A program made the translations under genes and the position numbers. 64,000 nt of DNA from Sagittula salina (GTDB taxonomy: Bacteria; Pseudomonadota; Alphaproteobacteria; Rhodobacterales; Rhodobacteraceae): NCBI RefSeq assembly GCF_017813235.1, contig NZ_JAGISH010000012.1, forward strand, positions 32,358 through 96,357. Reading direction: 5' to 3'. Below the pieces are notes generated by a model, which saw nothing but the letters and a program-made list of their open reading frames with translations, was not told the DNA's origin and made no database searches. Positions 1 to 13,100 of this stretch are shown here, in pieces; positions within the stretch are counted from its first letter, which is position 1; the number at the start of each line of letters is the position of its first letter.

Positions 1-1
1 G

Positions 2-1104
2 CCGGGCGGCGTGGGCGCCACCCTGACGGGCGGCACCGGCGCGCTGGTGATGGAACGCCGGACGGTCGGCGCGACGACAACGGTGAAGCAGGCCTTTGTC
101 GCGGAGGGCAGCGTCGCGCTGGAGGGCGTGCCGGGCGTGACGCTGACGGCGGACGAACTTGCCGTGGCGTGGAACCGCTGGGGCGAGGATCTCGACCTGT
201 CGGTGGCGACGGTGGACGGCACCTATTCCGCCAGCCTGATCGATAACGAGACGCGCGTTCGCGGTCACATGGCGCTGGAGATCGGCGGCGTGGTGCAGAC
301 CTCCGGCGACATGTTCATCGAAAGCCGCACCGCGCAGACGGTGCTGCTGTCGGACGGCTCGACCGTGACTGTGGATCACCTGCTGTTCGGTGGCGCGGGA
401 CTGGAAGGGCGGCTGGGCGCGGCCTCTGTCGCAGCGACGCTGAACGACGCGGCGGTGGCCATCGCCCTGTCGACCGAACGCGGCGGCGCGGGCCGTCGCT
501 GGCTGGCGGTGCAGGGCGCGGTGGGCGACCTGTCGCTGGTGGCGGGCATCGATGCCGAGGTGACCGACGCCAAGGTGGCGGTCAACCGGCTGATGTCTGC
601 CTCGGGTGGCATCCTTGCCCCCGGCGGCGTGGTGATCGACTGGAACGGCGCGTCCGACGACCAGAGCACCGATCTGGCGGTTTCGGACAGCCGCACGCTG
701 TCGCTGGCCTACGGCGGGCAGGCGCTGGAACTGGACCTGGAGGCAAGACTGGGCTTCGGCACCGCGCTGGTATCGGGCGAAGTGACGGTCGCGCTGACCG
801 AAACCGCAGAGGGCCAGACCTGGACCGTGACGGTGGATAATGGCCGGGTCGAGATGTTCGCGGGCGACGCGGGCGTGGTGATCGAGAACGTCACCGGCGC
901 GCTGGTGCTGGCGCCTTCGGGCGCGCGGTCGGGCACGCTGGCTGGTGACGGGCGGATCGTTGGCATCGACGGGCTGGAGTTCAGCGGCACCCTGGAAACG
1001 CGGTTCGATTCCTCGGGCAACCTGCAGGTGGCGGGCGCGGCTTCGCTGGCGGTCGACGGCGTCGGCGCGATCAGCGGCGAATTCGCCGTCACGCGCGAGG
1101 TGAT
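2..1104 (+). repeat. Giant-protein module, copy A
   Basis: This stretch of about 365 residues is repeated in diverged form at 3311-4357. Shared landmarks in the same order are 'NRWG.DL', 'ET R.RG.MAL', 'T.TVD..L..GA.L', a 'IDW.G' segment and a final 'S/T-RE-V'. The module is probably beta-rich and was already under way at the left edge. Confidence 0.75.
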
Positions 1105-4100
1105 GCAGAGCCCGGAGGCGGCAATTCTGGCATCGCGGGCGGAAACCGGCAGCGGCGCCGTGGTGAGCGAGGTCACCGCCGGCGGGCAGGCAAGCGCGAC
1201 GGTCTACAGGCTGACGGCTGCGGCCACCGGCACGGACGGCGTGACGCGGTTCCGCGAAGGCGCCTACGTTCTGGCGCGCGGCGGGGCGCAGGTCACCGTC
1301 TCGACGTTGAACGCGGATGGCTCGGCGCGCAGCGACGCGGCGCTGGCCGAGGCCTTGGCGACGGGGCTGGATCTGCTCTTTGGCGCGGGCAACGTGGCGG
1401 TGACGGGCACCCGCGCTGGCGGCTTCGGGATCACGCTGGGCGGTACGCGGACCGGGCAGGACCTGGGCGGTCTGACGATGACGCCGCCCGCCGATCCGGC
1501 CGACAAGGACGACTGGGGCACGACCTCCATCCTGCGGCGCGCGCAGACCGGACAGGTCGGCGCGCAGTACCTGAAGCTGACGCCGGTGAGCGTGGGCAGC
1601 GTTTCGGGCGCGAAATTCACCCTGACGCTGGCGGACGGACGCAGCACGGCGGCGGTGCGCTACATCGCGGACCCCGTGCGGCAGGCGGCGGCCATCCGGC
1701 AGGCGCTGGAGGCCGTGACCGGGGCTGGCACTGTCTCGGTGGTGTTCGACCAGAATTCGCCGGGGATCAGCTGGCAGGGCTACCGGGTAACCTTTGGCGG
1801 CGATCAGGCGCTGGCGGGGGTCACGGCCTTTACCACCGCATCGAACGGGGCCGTGCTGGACGGCACGGTGCGGGTGACCGCGGCGCTGACCACGCTGGGA
1901 ACGGCGCAGGCCGCGACCGGCATGGTGCAACAGATCGACCTCTACGACGAGGGCCTTGAAGGGGCGTTCGACCTGGACATCCCGGCCTTCGGCACGGTGT
2001 TCAAGACCGGCGACATCGCGTTCGACGCGACGCCGGAGGCGGTGCGGGCGGCGATCCTCGGGGCGGAAACGGTGTCCGGGGTCACGCTCGCCTCGAAGGG
2101 CGTCGCGGTGTCCGTGGCCCTGGTCGAGGTTTCGGCGGGCAAGCACCTGTGGGAAGTGACCTTTGGCGGCACGCTGCTGGGGCGCGATCTGGATGCGGTG
2201 ATGACCGGGCAGATCACGCGCCTGGTGGAGGCGCCAGACGCAACGCTGACACAGACGGCGGCCGGCGCGGTCACCTCCGAAGTGCAGCACCTGTCGGTGG
2301 CGGCGCTCGAGGGCGCGGTGGCGCTGTCCTTCGGGTCCGCCATCACCGGGCCGATCACGCAGGCCACCACGGCGGCGGAATTGCAGGCGGCGCTGCGCGG
2401 GCTGGCCACCATCGGCGCGGGCAACGTGACGGTGACGGCCTCGGGTGACGGTTTCGACATCGCCTTTGGCGGCGCGCTGGCGGGCAGCCAGGTGGCCGAT
2501 CTGAAGGTGAACGCCGTCCAGACGGTCGATCTGCGGCTGGTGGACGGGCTGGCCGACACGGTGCGGCTGCGCGCCTCGGGCACGACGGAATGGGCCGCGT
2601 CTCTGGATGTGCGCGCGCTGGAACCCGGCACGTTGAAGACCGCGCTGCAGGGCGCGCTGGCGCAGGTGACGGATGCCACGGGCGCGACGGTCTGGGGCAC
2701 GGATGTCCGCGTCATCGAGACCGCAACGCAGGGCGTGTTCCAGATCGTCGCGCAGGGCGCGCTGGTCGGCCAAAGCGTGCCGACCGTGGTTTCGGGATTG
2801 TCGCGCCACGTGGCGCCGGTGCCGGATCGCCTGATGATCGGCGCGTCGAACGTGACGGCGGCCATCGGGTCTTCGGCCAATGGGCTGAGCCTGACGGATG
2901 GCGGGCTGGCGCTGCTGGTCATGCAGAACAAGGCCGACGACGGTAGCTATGCCGCCGCGACCTGGGCGCTCGAAGCCGAGGGCGACGTGGCGCTGACGGG
3001 CTTTGACGGCGCTGTTTCCCTGAGCGCGAACGGCACGCTCAGGATCAACCGGCTGGGACAGGCGGTGGATATCGCGGTCCCGGTGGGTCTGGGCGGCGCA
3101 GCGCGTCAGTTGACCTTTGCCGACGGGCTGGAGCGTACCGAGGTGGTGGTCGAGGGCGCGGCCTTTACCATCAAGGACTTCGGCACCGTCACCGGCGATG
3201 CGGCGATCAGCGTGCTGGCGCACAAGGTCGACGGCATCGAGACGACCGACATTCGCATCGGCCTGTCGAACCTGTCCGGCGCGATCACCGATTTCGGCGG
3301 CATGGATGCCTCGTTGTCAAACGGCGGCGGCGCGATCCTGCTGCGCGACCAGCAATACATCGCCTCGCGCTATGCCCTGCAGCTGGAGGGCGACGTGGCC
3401 TTCGGGCTGGGGTCGGCGGTGACGGTGCAGGCGGACCGGCTGTCCTTTGCGATGAACCGCTGGGGCAGCGATCTGGTAGAGGGTGTGGCCACCGCGCAGG
3501 GCGTCTACGACGTCGACCTGACGGATGGCGAAACCCGTCTGCGTGGCCAGATGGCGCTGAGCGTCACCGACGTGCTGAGCGTCGAGGGCGACCTGTCGCT
3601 GGAGGTGAAGAAGGCGCAGGCGGTGACGCTGGCGGATGGCACCACGGCGACGGTGGATCAGGTGCTGATCGCGGGCGCGGACCTGAGCGCGACGGCGCTG
3701 CCGGGGCAGAGCTTTGGCGTCGCCCTGCGCGATACGCAGCTTCTGGCGGCGGTGTCGCTGGAACAGACCGGCGCGCGGCGCAGCTGGATCTCGGCGGTGG
3801 CCGAGGTCGGGGAGGCAGGCTTTAACGGGCTGACGCTGGCCGAGGTCACCGACGCGCGGTTCGAACTGAACCGGGCGCTGGGAGCGGCTGGCGGGTCGGC
3901 CATCGACTGGTCGGGCCAGGTGCTGACGCAGGCGGTGTCGCGCGGCGGGTCCGAACTGGCGCTTGACGACGCGGGCGCGCGTTTCCTGATCGAGGCGAAC
4001 GCGGAGCTGAACCTTGGCGGGGCCTTCCTGCGCGGCGATTTCCGGGTGGAGCGCGATGCGGTGGCTGCGGCATGGCGCGTGACGGCGACGGATGCGGAAC

Positions 4101-7100
4101 TCGGGCTGCGGGTCGGCGGCATCGCGCTGGCGCTGGAGAACGTGGCCGGCACGCTGGTGCTGGGCGACGATGGCACCCGCAGCGGGTCGGTCGCGGGCGC
4201 GGTCAGCCTGACGGGCGTGCCGGGCGTGACGCTGGACGGCTCGCTTGCGGCGGCCTTCGACGGCACCGGCAACCTGACGCTGGCCGGGCAGGCCACTGTC
4301 GAGGTGCTGGACGTGGCGGCGTTCGAGGGCAATATCCTGATCAGCCGCGAGGTCGTCGACGGTCGTGGCATGCTGCTGCTGGGGGTGACGGATTTCACCA
4401 CCGAATTCGATCTGCCCGCCGGGTCCGAGGTGTCGCTGACGGCGGGGCGCTTTGCCCTGCTGGCGGGCACGGGCGCCAACGGCCAGCCGGGCTATGCCAT
4501 CGAGGGCAGCGCCACAGCGGTGGTGGACACCCCGGTGATGGGGCTGACCGGCACAGTCACGGTGGCGGGCAACTCGCTGGGCCGCATGGTGGATCGCACC
4601 CTGTCGTTGACCGACGCCACCGGCGCGGTGAGCGCGCTGCACCTGGCAACACAGGCCGCGACGCAGGAAACGCGCATCGACTTTGGGTCGCTGGACGTGC
4701 TCCTGACCGGCGTGCTGGGCGATGCGACGGAAACCATCGGCGAGACGATCAGCGACCTGAAGGCGGATATCACGCCGGATTTCTCTACCGGCGAGAACAG
4801 CAATACCCATCCTATGGCGGTGACGCTGCCGCTGCTGGGTACGTCCCTGGCGCAGCTGGTGGGCGCCGATACGCTGCTGTCCTTCGGTGACTACATACAA
4901 CGCTACATGGGCGAGACAGCGGACAGCGCCATCGCCGCGCTGCCCGCCCCGACCTACGGCGTCACCGGTGAGCCGAGCCTCGTTGGACTGGTGAATTACC
5001 TGAGTGCCAACTGGCTGCCGCTGCTGGGCTTCTCCGAGGACGCGCTGACGCTGGTATCGGATCAGACCGGCCTGCGGCTGGTGTTCGACGACACGCTGAC
5101 CATCGAGCGCAGCCAGCGCCTGACGCTGGGTGAGGCGATCGAGGCCGGGCTGGACCACCTGCCGTTCGACGTGCCGCTGGAGCTGGACGCCGACGTGACG
5201 CTGAACCTGACGGGGACAGTGTCCTCGGGCTTCTCTCTGGCCTTCGACTGGACCACGGGCGACACCAGTTTCACGCTGGACCGGCTGGAATACGACCTGA
5301 ATGCGTCCGTCGATGACGTGGTGATCGGGGCGAGCTTTGGCCCGCTGGGCGCCTCCATCGGGGATCGCAGCCGCGAAACCGGGCGCATCACGCTGGCGCT
5401 GGCCGGTCACGTGGAGGAAACCACGGCGGGCTTCCGCAACGTGCTGACATCGAGCAACCTGGAGGTCGATCTGCCGGTCTATGCCGAGGTCGGGTCGCTC
5501 GACCTCGCATCGGGGAAGACGCCGCGCATCCTGGCATCCGGCGATTTCCTGACCGATGGCCTGCCGGAATTCGAACTGGTCGATTTCGACGCGCTGCTGG
5601 ATTTCCGCAACGTGTCGGTGGTGGACATCATCCAGATGTTCCCCGACTTCCTCGATACGCTGGAACAGGTGCGCTACAGCGACATGTTCGCCACCGATCT
5701 GCCCTTCGTGGGCACCGGGCTCGATACCGTGCTGCAGTTCGGCGAGGCGTTCGAAACCAACGTCTACGACAAGATCGACTTCTACCGCCCGCTCGAGGTG
5801 GTCAGCACCTTCCAGGGTATCACGGTCGCGCCGGTGGTGCGGACGGTGGACGGCACCCAGATGGTTCAGGTCCGCATGGCTTCGGCCTTTGGCGGGTTCG
5901 ACGCGAGTCTGTTCGACGGGCGTGAGGTGTCGCTGTACCAGACGGTGAACGGCGTGCGGACGGCGGTGGGCACCTATACGGTGTCCTCCGTTCTGGACGG
6001 CAAGACGGCGGTGTTGCCCGCGTCGGTGACGGCAGTCGGCACTTTTGAGGCGGTCGTGCACGAACGTCGCCAGAAGATCCGCACATTGCAGGAATTCATG
6101 ACGGCGGTGAACAACTCCGGCGTGCTGCCGCCGGGGATCACCATCAGCTACGACCCGCTGGAACGCGCCTTTGTGGTGCCGATGCAGTTCGCGCAGACCT
6201 TCGAACCCTTCGAGGTTCCGCTGAGCCTCGACATCGGGTCGGACGCGCTGAGCCTGTCGACCGATGCCGTGGGCGGCATGACGGTGAACGTGGCCGGGCA
6301 ACTGGGGTTCTTCATCGACCTTGACGGCCGGACCTATTCCGGCGCGGCGGGACGGACCACTGCCGGGTCGGAACTGTTCTCGGACGACACGTTCATCTTC
6401 GATTCCACCATGGTGGGCTACGGTCTGGAACTGGGCGGCGAGCGCTACACCGTCACCGGATACCGCAACGAACACCTCGTGGTTCTGGACCGCGCCGTGG
6501 CAGAGAGCGAGGCCAACCTCGGCTTTGTCCTGCGGGAGGGCGAAACCAGCCTTGGCATTCAGGACGTGTCGGTCAGCGCCGGCGTGTCGCTGGACGTGAC
6601 AGACCTGGAGGTGGCGCTGTCCATCGGTTCGCTGGGCGCGACCGCAGGCGGCGCGGGCAGCGGATCGGGCGTCCACCTCGAGGCGCAGGTGACGGCACGG
6701 CTCGACCGCAACGCGGACGAAGTCGTGCCGGGCGATACCCGATTTGGCCTGACCGACGTGAACGCGGGCGATATCGTCATCACCGCGACCGGCACCGCGA
6801 ACGCGTCCTTGCGCGGGCTGACGGTCAATCCGGGCTTTGGGTCGGACATTCCGCTGGCGCCGAACGCGGAGGTGTCGATCACGGCGCTCGACCTGTTCGA
6901 TCCCGGCGAATTCGTCACCATCGCGCAGGACCCGAACTATGCCGCCGACCTCGACCTGCTGGTGGCGCAGGGGCAGATCGCGGCGAACGATATCGTGGTG
7001 GTCTACCCGGAGCTTGGCGCGCTGTTCGATTTCAAGGACATGTCGCTGGCCGATATCGTCGGCGCGGTGCGCGACGGGCTGGACCTGCTGCGCGGCGTGA

Positions 7101-10100
7101 TCGAGGATCAGCCGTTCTACGACGAGATCCTGCCGGGCGTCGGCAAGTCGCTGGCGGATGCCTTCCCCTTTGTCGACGAGATCCTCGCGCAGGTGGAGGA
7201 GGCGGCGGAGAACCCGCAGACCGCCTTTGACCAGATCGAGGCGCTGTTCGAGAACGCGCTGGGGATCGACGACGACAACACGCTCGCCGCCGAGAATCAG
7301 GTCTTTGCCCTGCGCATGAACGGCGAGGCGCTGGATATTCACATGAATATCCAGAAATCCTTCCGCGAGACCTTCGGACTGGCGCTGGATATCCAGCAAC
7401 TGGCCGGGATCGTCGGGGCCGACGGGCTGGCGGGCTTCGATTTCGCCAACGACCTCGTGAGCGGGTCGGGTGACGTGGAACTCGACGTGCTGGCAAAGCT
7501 GCGCCTGCACGCCGGCGTCATCCTCAGCGCCGAAGGCATCGAGACCTTCCTTTACGACTACGACCCGACGCGGGTGGTCACGACCACGGCGGCGGCCTTC
7601 GGGTCAGTCGGCTTTGCACGCGGATCGTCGACACTGGCCGAGGATCAGCGCCAGGCGGTTCTGGCGCAGATGCGGCGGATGATCGGCGAAAGCGGCAAGG
7701 ACGTCACCCGGCTCTGGGCGGAGGTGAACACCGGCTGGCTGTCCTCGACCGAGGGTGGCAATACCGATACCCAGCATGGCAAGGGCCAGCTGGCGGGGCG
7801 CCGCATGAGCGCCATCCAGGACCTGCAGGACTGGCTGTCGGGCGAACTGGGCGTCGATGTGCAGCTGCTGTCGGGCAGCCAGACGGCGGATTACGCGGGC
7901 AAGACCTTTACCGCGGTGGAACTGGAATTCCGCCAGGCGGTGGACCCGTCGAAGGCGCGCGGCACCTATGCGTCGCTCAACCTCGCGGCGCGGGGGTCGA
8001 ACCTCGATCTGCAACTGGACGCAGGCGTGGCGCAGATCGGCATCAGCGACGGCTGGATCGCCATTGACGGCGACGGGCTGGCCGCGACCACCGACGATTA
8101 CGCATCGCTCATGGTGCGGCTGGACCAGCAGGCGGGCAGCGTCGCGGATGATGGCCGGTTCTACCTGTTCGACGAACGGCTGGCGGACAATTACGCGGTG
8201 TCGCTCAGCGGCAACCTGCAGGCCAACCTGCCGATGCGGCTTCAGGCCTCCAGCCTGCCGGATATCGCGCTTGGCGCCTTTACCATGCAGACGCCGAAGG
8301 GCTTCGGGGCGTTGATGGACATGGCCAGCGGCAAGCTGGTCGAAGGCGAAGTGCTGCAACTGACCGTGCCGGATGCGCAGTCGGCGATGGATCAGTATCT
8401 GGGCGAATTCAGCCTGTTGGGTATGATCAACGACCCCAGCCGGCTGATCGACGGCGTCGATTTCGCGTTGGGGATGGTGCAGGACACGTTGCAGGACGAA
8501 CTGAGCCGCGACATCCCGCTGATCGGGGACAAGCTGGCGGCCACCGGCAACTTCGTTCAGGATGTGCGGCAGGGTTTCCTGGGCGATCTGCGGGCAAAGC
8601 TGTCCTCCGAGGGCGGCACCACGGGCATCGTGCGCAATTCGCTGTGGTCGCTGTTTGGCGTCGACGGGCTGAACATCGTCCGCGACGTGAACGGCGACGG
8701 TACGGTGAACATCGAGGATATCGCCGTCGGCTGGTACGACCGTGCCGGCGTAAAGCTGGGCGACTGGGCGCAGGGCGATCTGCCGCCGGACAGCGCCGAT
8801 GCGCTTCAGATCGAGATGGAACTGGGGCAGGACCTGCTGTCCACGGGCTTTGATATTCCGCTCGACTTCGACCTGCCGGGCTTCTCCATGGACATCGACG
8901 GCGGTTTCTCCTTCGAGGCCGGATGGACCTGGGAATTCGGCTTTGGCATCTCGGTGTCGGACGGGTTCTACCTGGTGACGCAGGACGGCGAGGACGGCGA
9001 CGGCAAGCCCGAGATCCGCGTCGAGGCCAGTGCACGCCTGCGCGGCGACGACGACGACACGCCGTTCACGGCCACCGGGTCGCTGCTGTTCTTCGACGCC
9101 GAAGTGGTCGACGCCCGACCGAATGGCGAGGCATCCGGCGCGGAGGCCGTGCTGGGCATCGACGTGAAGGGCGACGGTCGCGGCCGCCTGTCCGCGTCCA
9201 AGCTGCTGTCGCAGTCCTTCAGCCAGAGCTTTGGCGTCGCCTTCGAGGTCGACAGCGACGTCGACCTGCAGATGACGCTTTCGGTGGACGCGGGCGGCGC
9301 GGTGGCGCTGCCGAAGTTGCGCGCCAACCTCGTGATGGATTGGGACTGGCAGATCGGCCAGAAGCTTCAGGCCCCGACCATCGAACTGGAGCGGCTGCGC
9401 GTCGACGTCGGCAGCTTTGTCAACGACTTCCTGCTGCCGCTGTCCGAAGACGTGTCGGATGCGGTCGATCCGATCTACGACTTCGCCAAGTTCATGATCA
9501 CGGAACTGGACGAGCTGTCGTTCCTCAAGGGGCTTGGCATCACGCCCTCGCCACTGGGCTTCGTCAACGGGATGCTCAAGCTCAAGGGCAAGCCGCAGAT
9601 CCCGGAGGCGTTCTTCAAGGCGATCGTCTTTATCCACGATCTGCCACCGACCATCCGGGGCTGGGGCGACACGGGGGAAATCCTGCTGGGGGATATCGCC
9701 GGCATCGGCACCGGCACGCTGTCGGGCACGGCGGCGACCGGCGATACCGGCGACAGCGCGGCACTGGACGCCAAGCTGCGCGCGTTGGAGGCGGCAAGCT
9801 CGGGCGGGTCGTCCTCCGGCACCACGGTAAAGAAGGGCACATCGGCCACGCCGCGGTCGGGGTTCAAGACCTTTGAATACCTGACCGACCTCGACAACTG
9901 GATGTCGATCCTGTCGGGCGGCGATGCGATCCTGTTCACCTACGAACTGCCGCTTCTCGAAGCGCGCGCCGAGTTCGAGGCGCTGCTGGGCGTGATCCCG
10001 ATCATTCCGGGGCTGGTCAACTTCAAGGTTTCCGCCTTTGGCGGGGTTTCGGCCAAGGCCGACCTGGCATTCGGCTATGACACCTTCGGCATCCGCAAGG

Positions 10101-13100
10101 CGCTGTCCTCCTCTGATCCGCTGGACGCGCTGGACGGCTTCTTCCTGGCCGACTGGACGCTGCCGGAATTCCGCAACGGCTCGATCGTGGCGGGCACGGG
10201 CGGCGTGGAGAAGGACGAATTCACGCTGGATGCCTGGATCGGGCTGAAGATGGGCGTGAACGTCGGTCCGATCTCTGGCGGGGGCAAGGGCCGCGTCGAA
10301 TTCGGCGCCGGCCTCGACGTGCAGGACATCGCGCGCCCGCTGCTGGTCAAGGACGACTGGGGCAACGTGCTGGCAAGCCAGACGACGTGGATCAGCGACG
10401 GTCGCATTCGCGGGTCCGAGATCTGGACCATGCTCAACTACGAAAGCGACACGCCGAACCCGCTGAACCTGTTCAACCTTTCGTTGCACGCCGACCTCGT
10501 GCTGGGTGCCTTCGTCGAACTGGACCTGTGGGTCAAGACGATCACGCTTTATGATCAGGACCTGTTCAAGCTGCGCCTGTTCGAAACCACCTTCGAGGCG
10601 CCGCGCGTGCAGCCGGTGCTGGCCGAGAAGCAGGGCGACACGCTGCACCTGAACTTTGGCACGCGGGCGGAGATGCGAAAATACTTCGGCACCAACGACG
10701 CCGGCGAAAGCGTGGTGCTGTCGGGCTCCGGCGGGACGGTGAACGTCGAGTGGGACAACTGGTACCAGTCGTTCAGCGGCGTGCGGAAGGTCGTGGCCAC
10801 CTTCGGTGACGGCGATGACATGATGGACGCCACGCGCCTGTCCGGCGTGACCTTCGACATCGACGGCGGCGACGGCAAGGACACGCTCCTGGTCTCCACC
10901 GGCGGCGGCGTGCTGAAGGGCGGTGCGGGCAAAGACAGGATCCAGGTCGGGCAATTCGAGAAGGGTGTCTTTACCCCTTCACAGGAGAAGGGGGTCGCGG
11001 GCAGCTACACACCGGGCGATTTCGTGACCACCACGGCCCAGGCCGACGGTTTCCGGATCGAGGGCGGCGACGGCGACGACGTGTTGTCCGGCGGCTTTGG
11101 CGACGATTCCATCTACGGCGACGCGGGCAACGACCGGATCACCGGGCTTGCCGGCAACGACTGGCTACAGGGCGGGACGGGCGATGACCGGCTGGCCGGC
11201 GGCGCGGGCGCGGACACCTATGCCTTTGCCGAGGCCTACGGCAACGACCGCATCAGCGACGACCGGGACGAAAGCACGGGGCTGGATTTCTCCGGCATGG
11301 GCAATGGCGTGACGGCGACGATCACCAAATCGGGCGTGACCGTTTCCGACAACGGGTCTGACGGCGAGGTGCGCGTGTCGCGCCTCACGGTGGACCGGAT
11401 CACGCTGTCGGGCTTTGCCGACACGCTGTTCACCACGGCCTTCCCGGCGTGGGAGGCGCAGATCACCGACACCGGCGGTGAGGACGATTACAACTTCCGC
11501 ATGGGTCGGGCCGGCGCGCGGGGCGATACCGGCACCTTCCACATCACGGAAACCGGCGGCGATTTCGACGAGATCATCCTTGAACAGACGGCGGCACGCG
11601 GCGCGGACGACGCGATCCGTCTGGGCAACGGCGTCATTTCCAACGGGCGGGAACAGATCCGCTACACCTCTGGCGACGTGGAGCGGCTGACGCTGACGGG
11701 CAAGGGCGCGCGGACCGAGGATACCGCCGTGCGGGCGTTTGGCGGCAACGTGGGCTTTGTCGCGCTGGACGGGCAGACGGTGATCGACCTCGGCGCGACC
11801 GAACTGCGGGCGATTGCGCATACCGTCACCCAGTTCAGCGCGCTCATGGCGCAGGGCGTGATCCTGGAACAGGAAACCACGCTGACCATCGCGCATGACG
11901 TGACGCTGCTGAACGGTGGCGCCATGGACCTGCGGGTGGTGGGCGACGATGCGTCGATCCGGGTCAACGCGAATATCTCCTCCTCCGCCGATCTGGGCGC
12001 GGGGACGGATGGCGACAGCTGGATCCGAATGACCGCCGCGGACGGCAATGTGTCCAACGCCGCCGGTGTCACCATCGCGGCGGAACAGGGTTACCTGGTC
12101 ATCAAGGCACGTGATGCCATCGGGTCGAAGGACACGCCGATCCATACGCGGGTGAAGGAGATGACGCTTGCGACCTCCGCCACCGGCGCGGGCGACGTGG
12201 CGATCCGCGAGGACGACGACCTGACCCTGATCGAGGAAAAGGCGCTGGACCGCTATGAAAACGCCGGTCTGCAGATTCTGGCGACCCCGGCGGAGGACGA
12301 TTGGGAAAGCGGCGTGACCTGGGTCACGCGCGCCGGTGCGGCGGCGGCGGAATGGCGCGATATCCTGCGCAAGAACCGCGGCAACATCCGCGCCGACGTG
12401 GCCATCGAGGTGGCGAACGGCGATCTGGTGATCGACCTGACGGCGCAGGATGCGCTGCTGACGCTGGCTTCGGGTCATGTGCTGGCGCACAAGGCCGACG
12501 CACAGATCGTGTTCAACGCCGACGACATGGACTTTGCTTCGGGGGCGAACCGGATTGTCGGGGCCGGCGGGCTGACGCTGCGGTCTCAGCAGGCGGTCTG
12601 GCACACGGTCCTGGGAACCGCGGCGGAGGATATCCGTGGCGTCGATCTGCCGGAGGATGGCGACGTGCAGGGTCCGACGCCGGGGCTTTACCTTTCGTCG
12701 CGCGATGTCGCGGCGATCAAGGACGGGTTCACGCAACTCATCGTCGGGCGGCGCGACCTCGGCAACACCATGGTGTTGGGCGACCTGAAGGATGCCGAGT
12801 TTGCCAAGATGCCGGACAATTCCGGCCCCGTGGCGCGGCCCGCCGACAGCCGCTTTGCCAGCCTGCGCGACGATACGCGCCTGTTGTCCGACGTGATGAC
12901 GGTCATGGGCGACGTGCAGGCGCCCGCCGATCTGGTGGAGCTTCAGACCCGCCTGCTGCGCGTGTCGGCGCAGAATATCCAGGACCTGACCGGCTTCGCG
13001 GATTCCGGCGTGTCCGGCATGAACGTGAAGATCTCGGCGGACGAGCAGATTTCGGTCGGTGGCTGGGTGCGGGGCACACGCAGCGTGACCATCGACGTGT

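Noticed and set aside
3317..7510. A 1,397-codon minus-strand frame (and similar ones at 7604-10954 and 11165-15340)
   Set aside because: These are further GC-bias shadows of the giant gene with the same Arg/Gly/His-rich composition.
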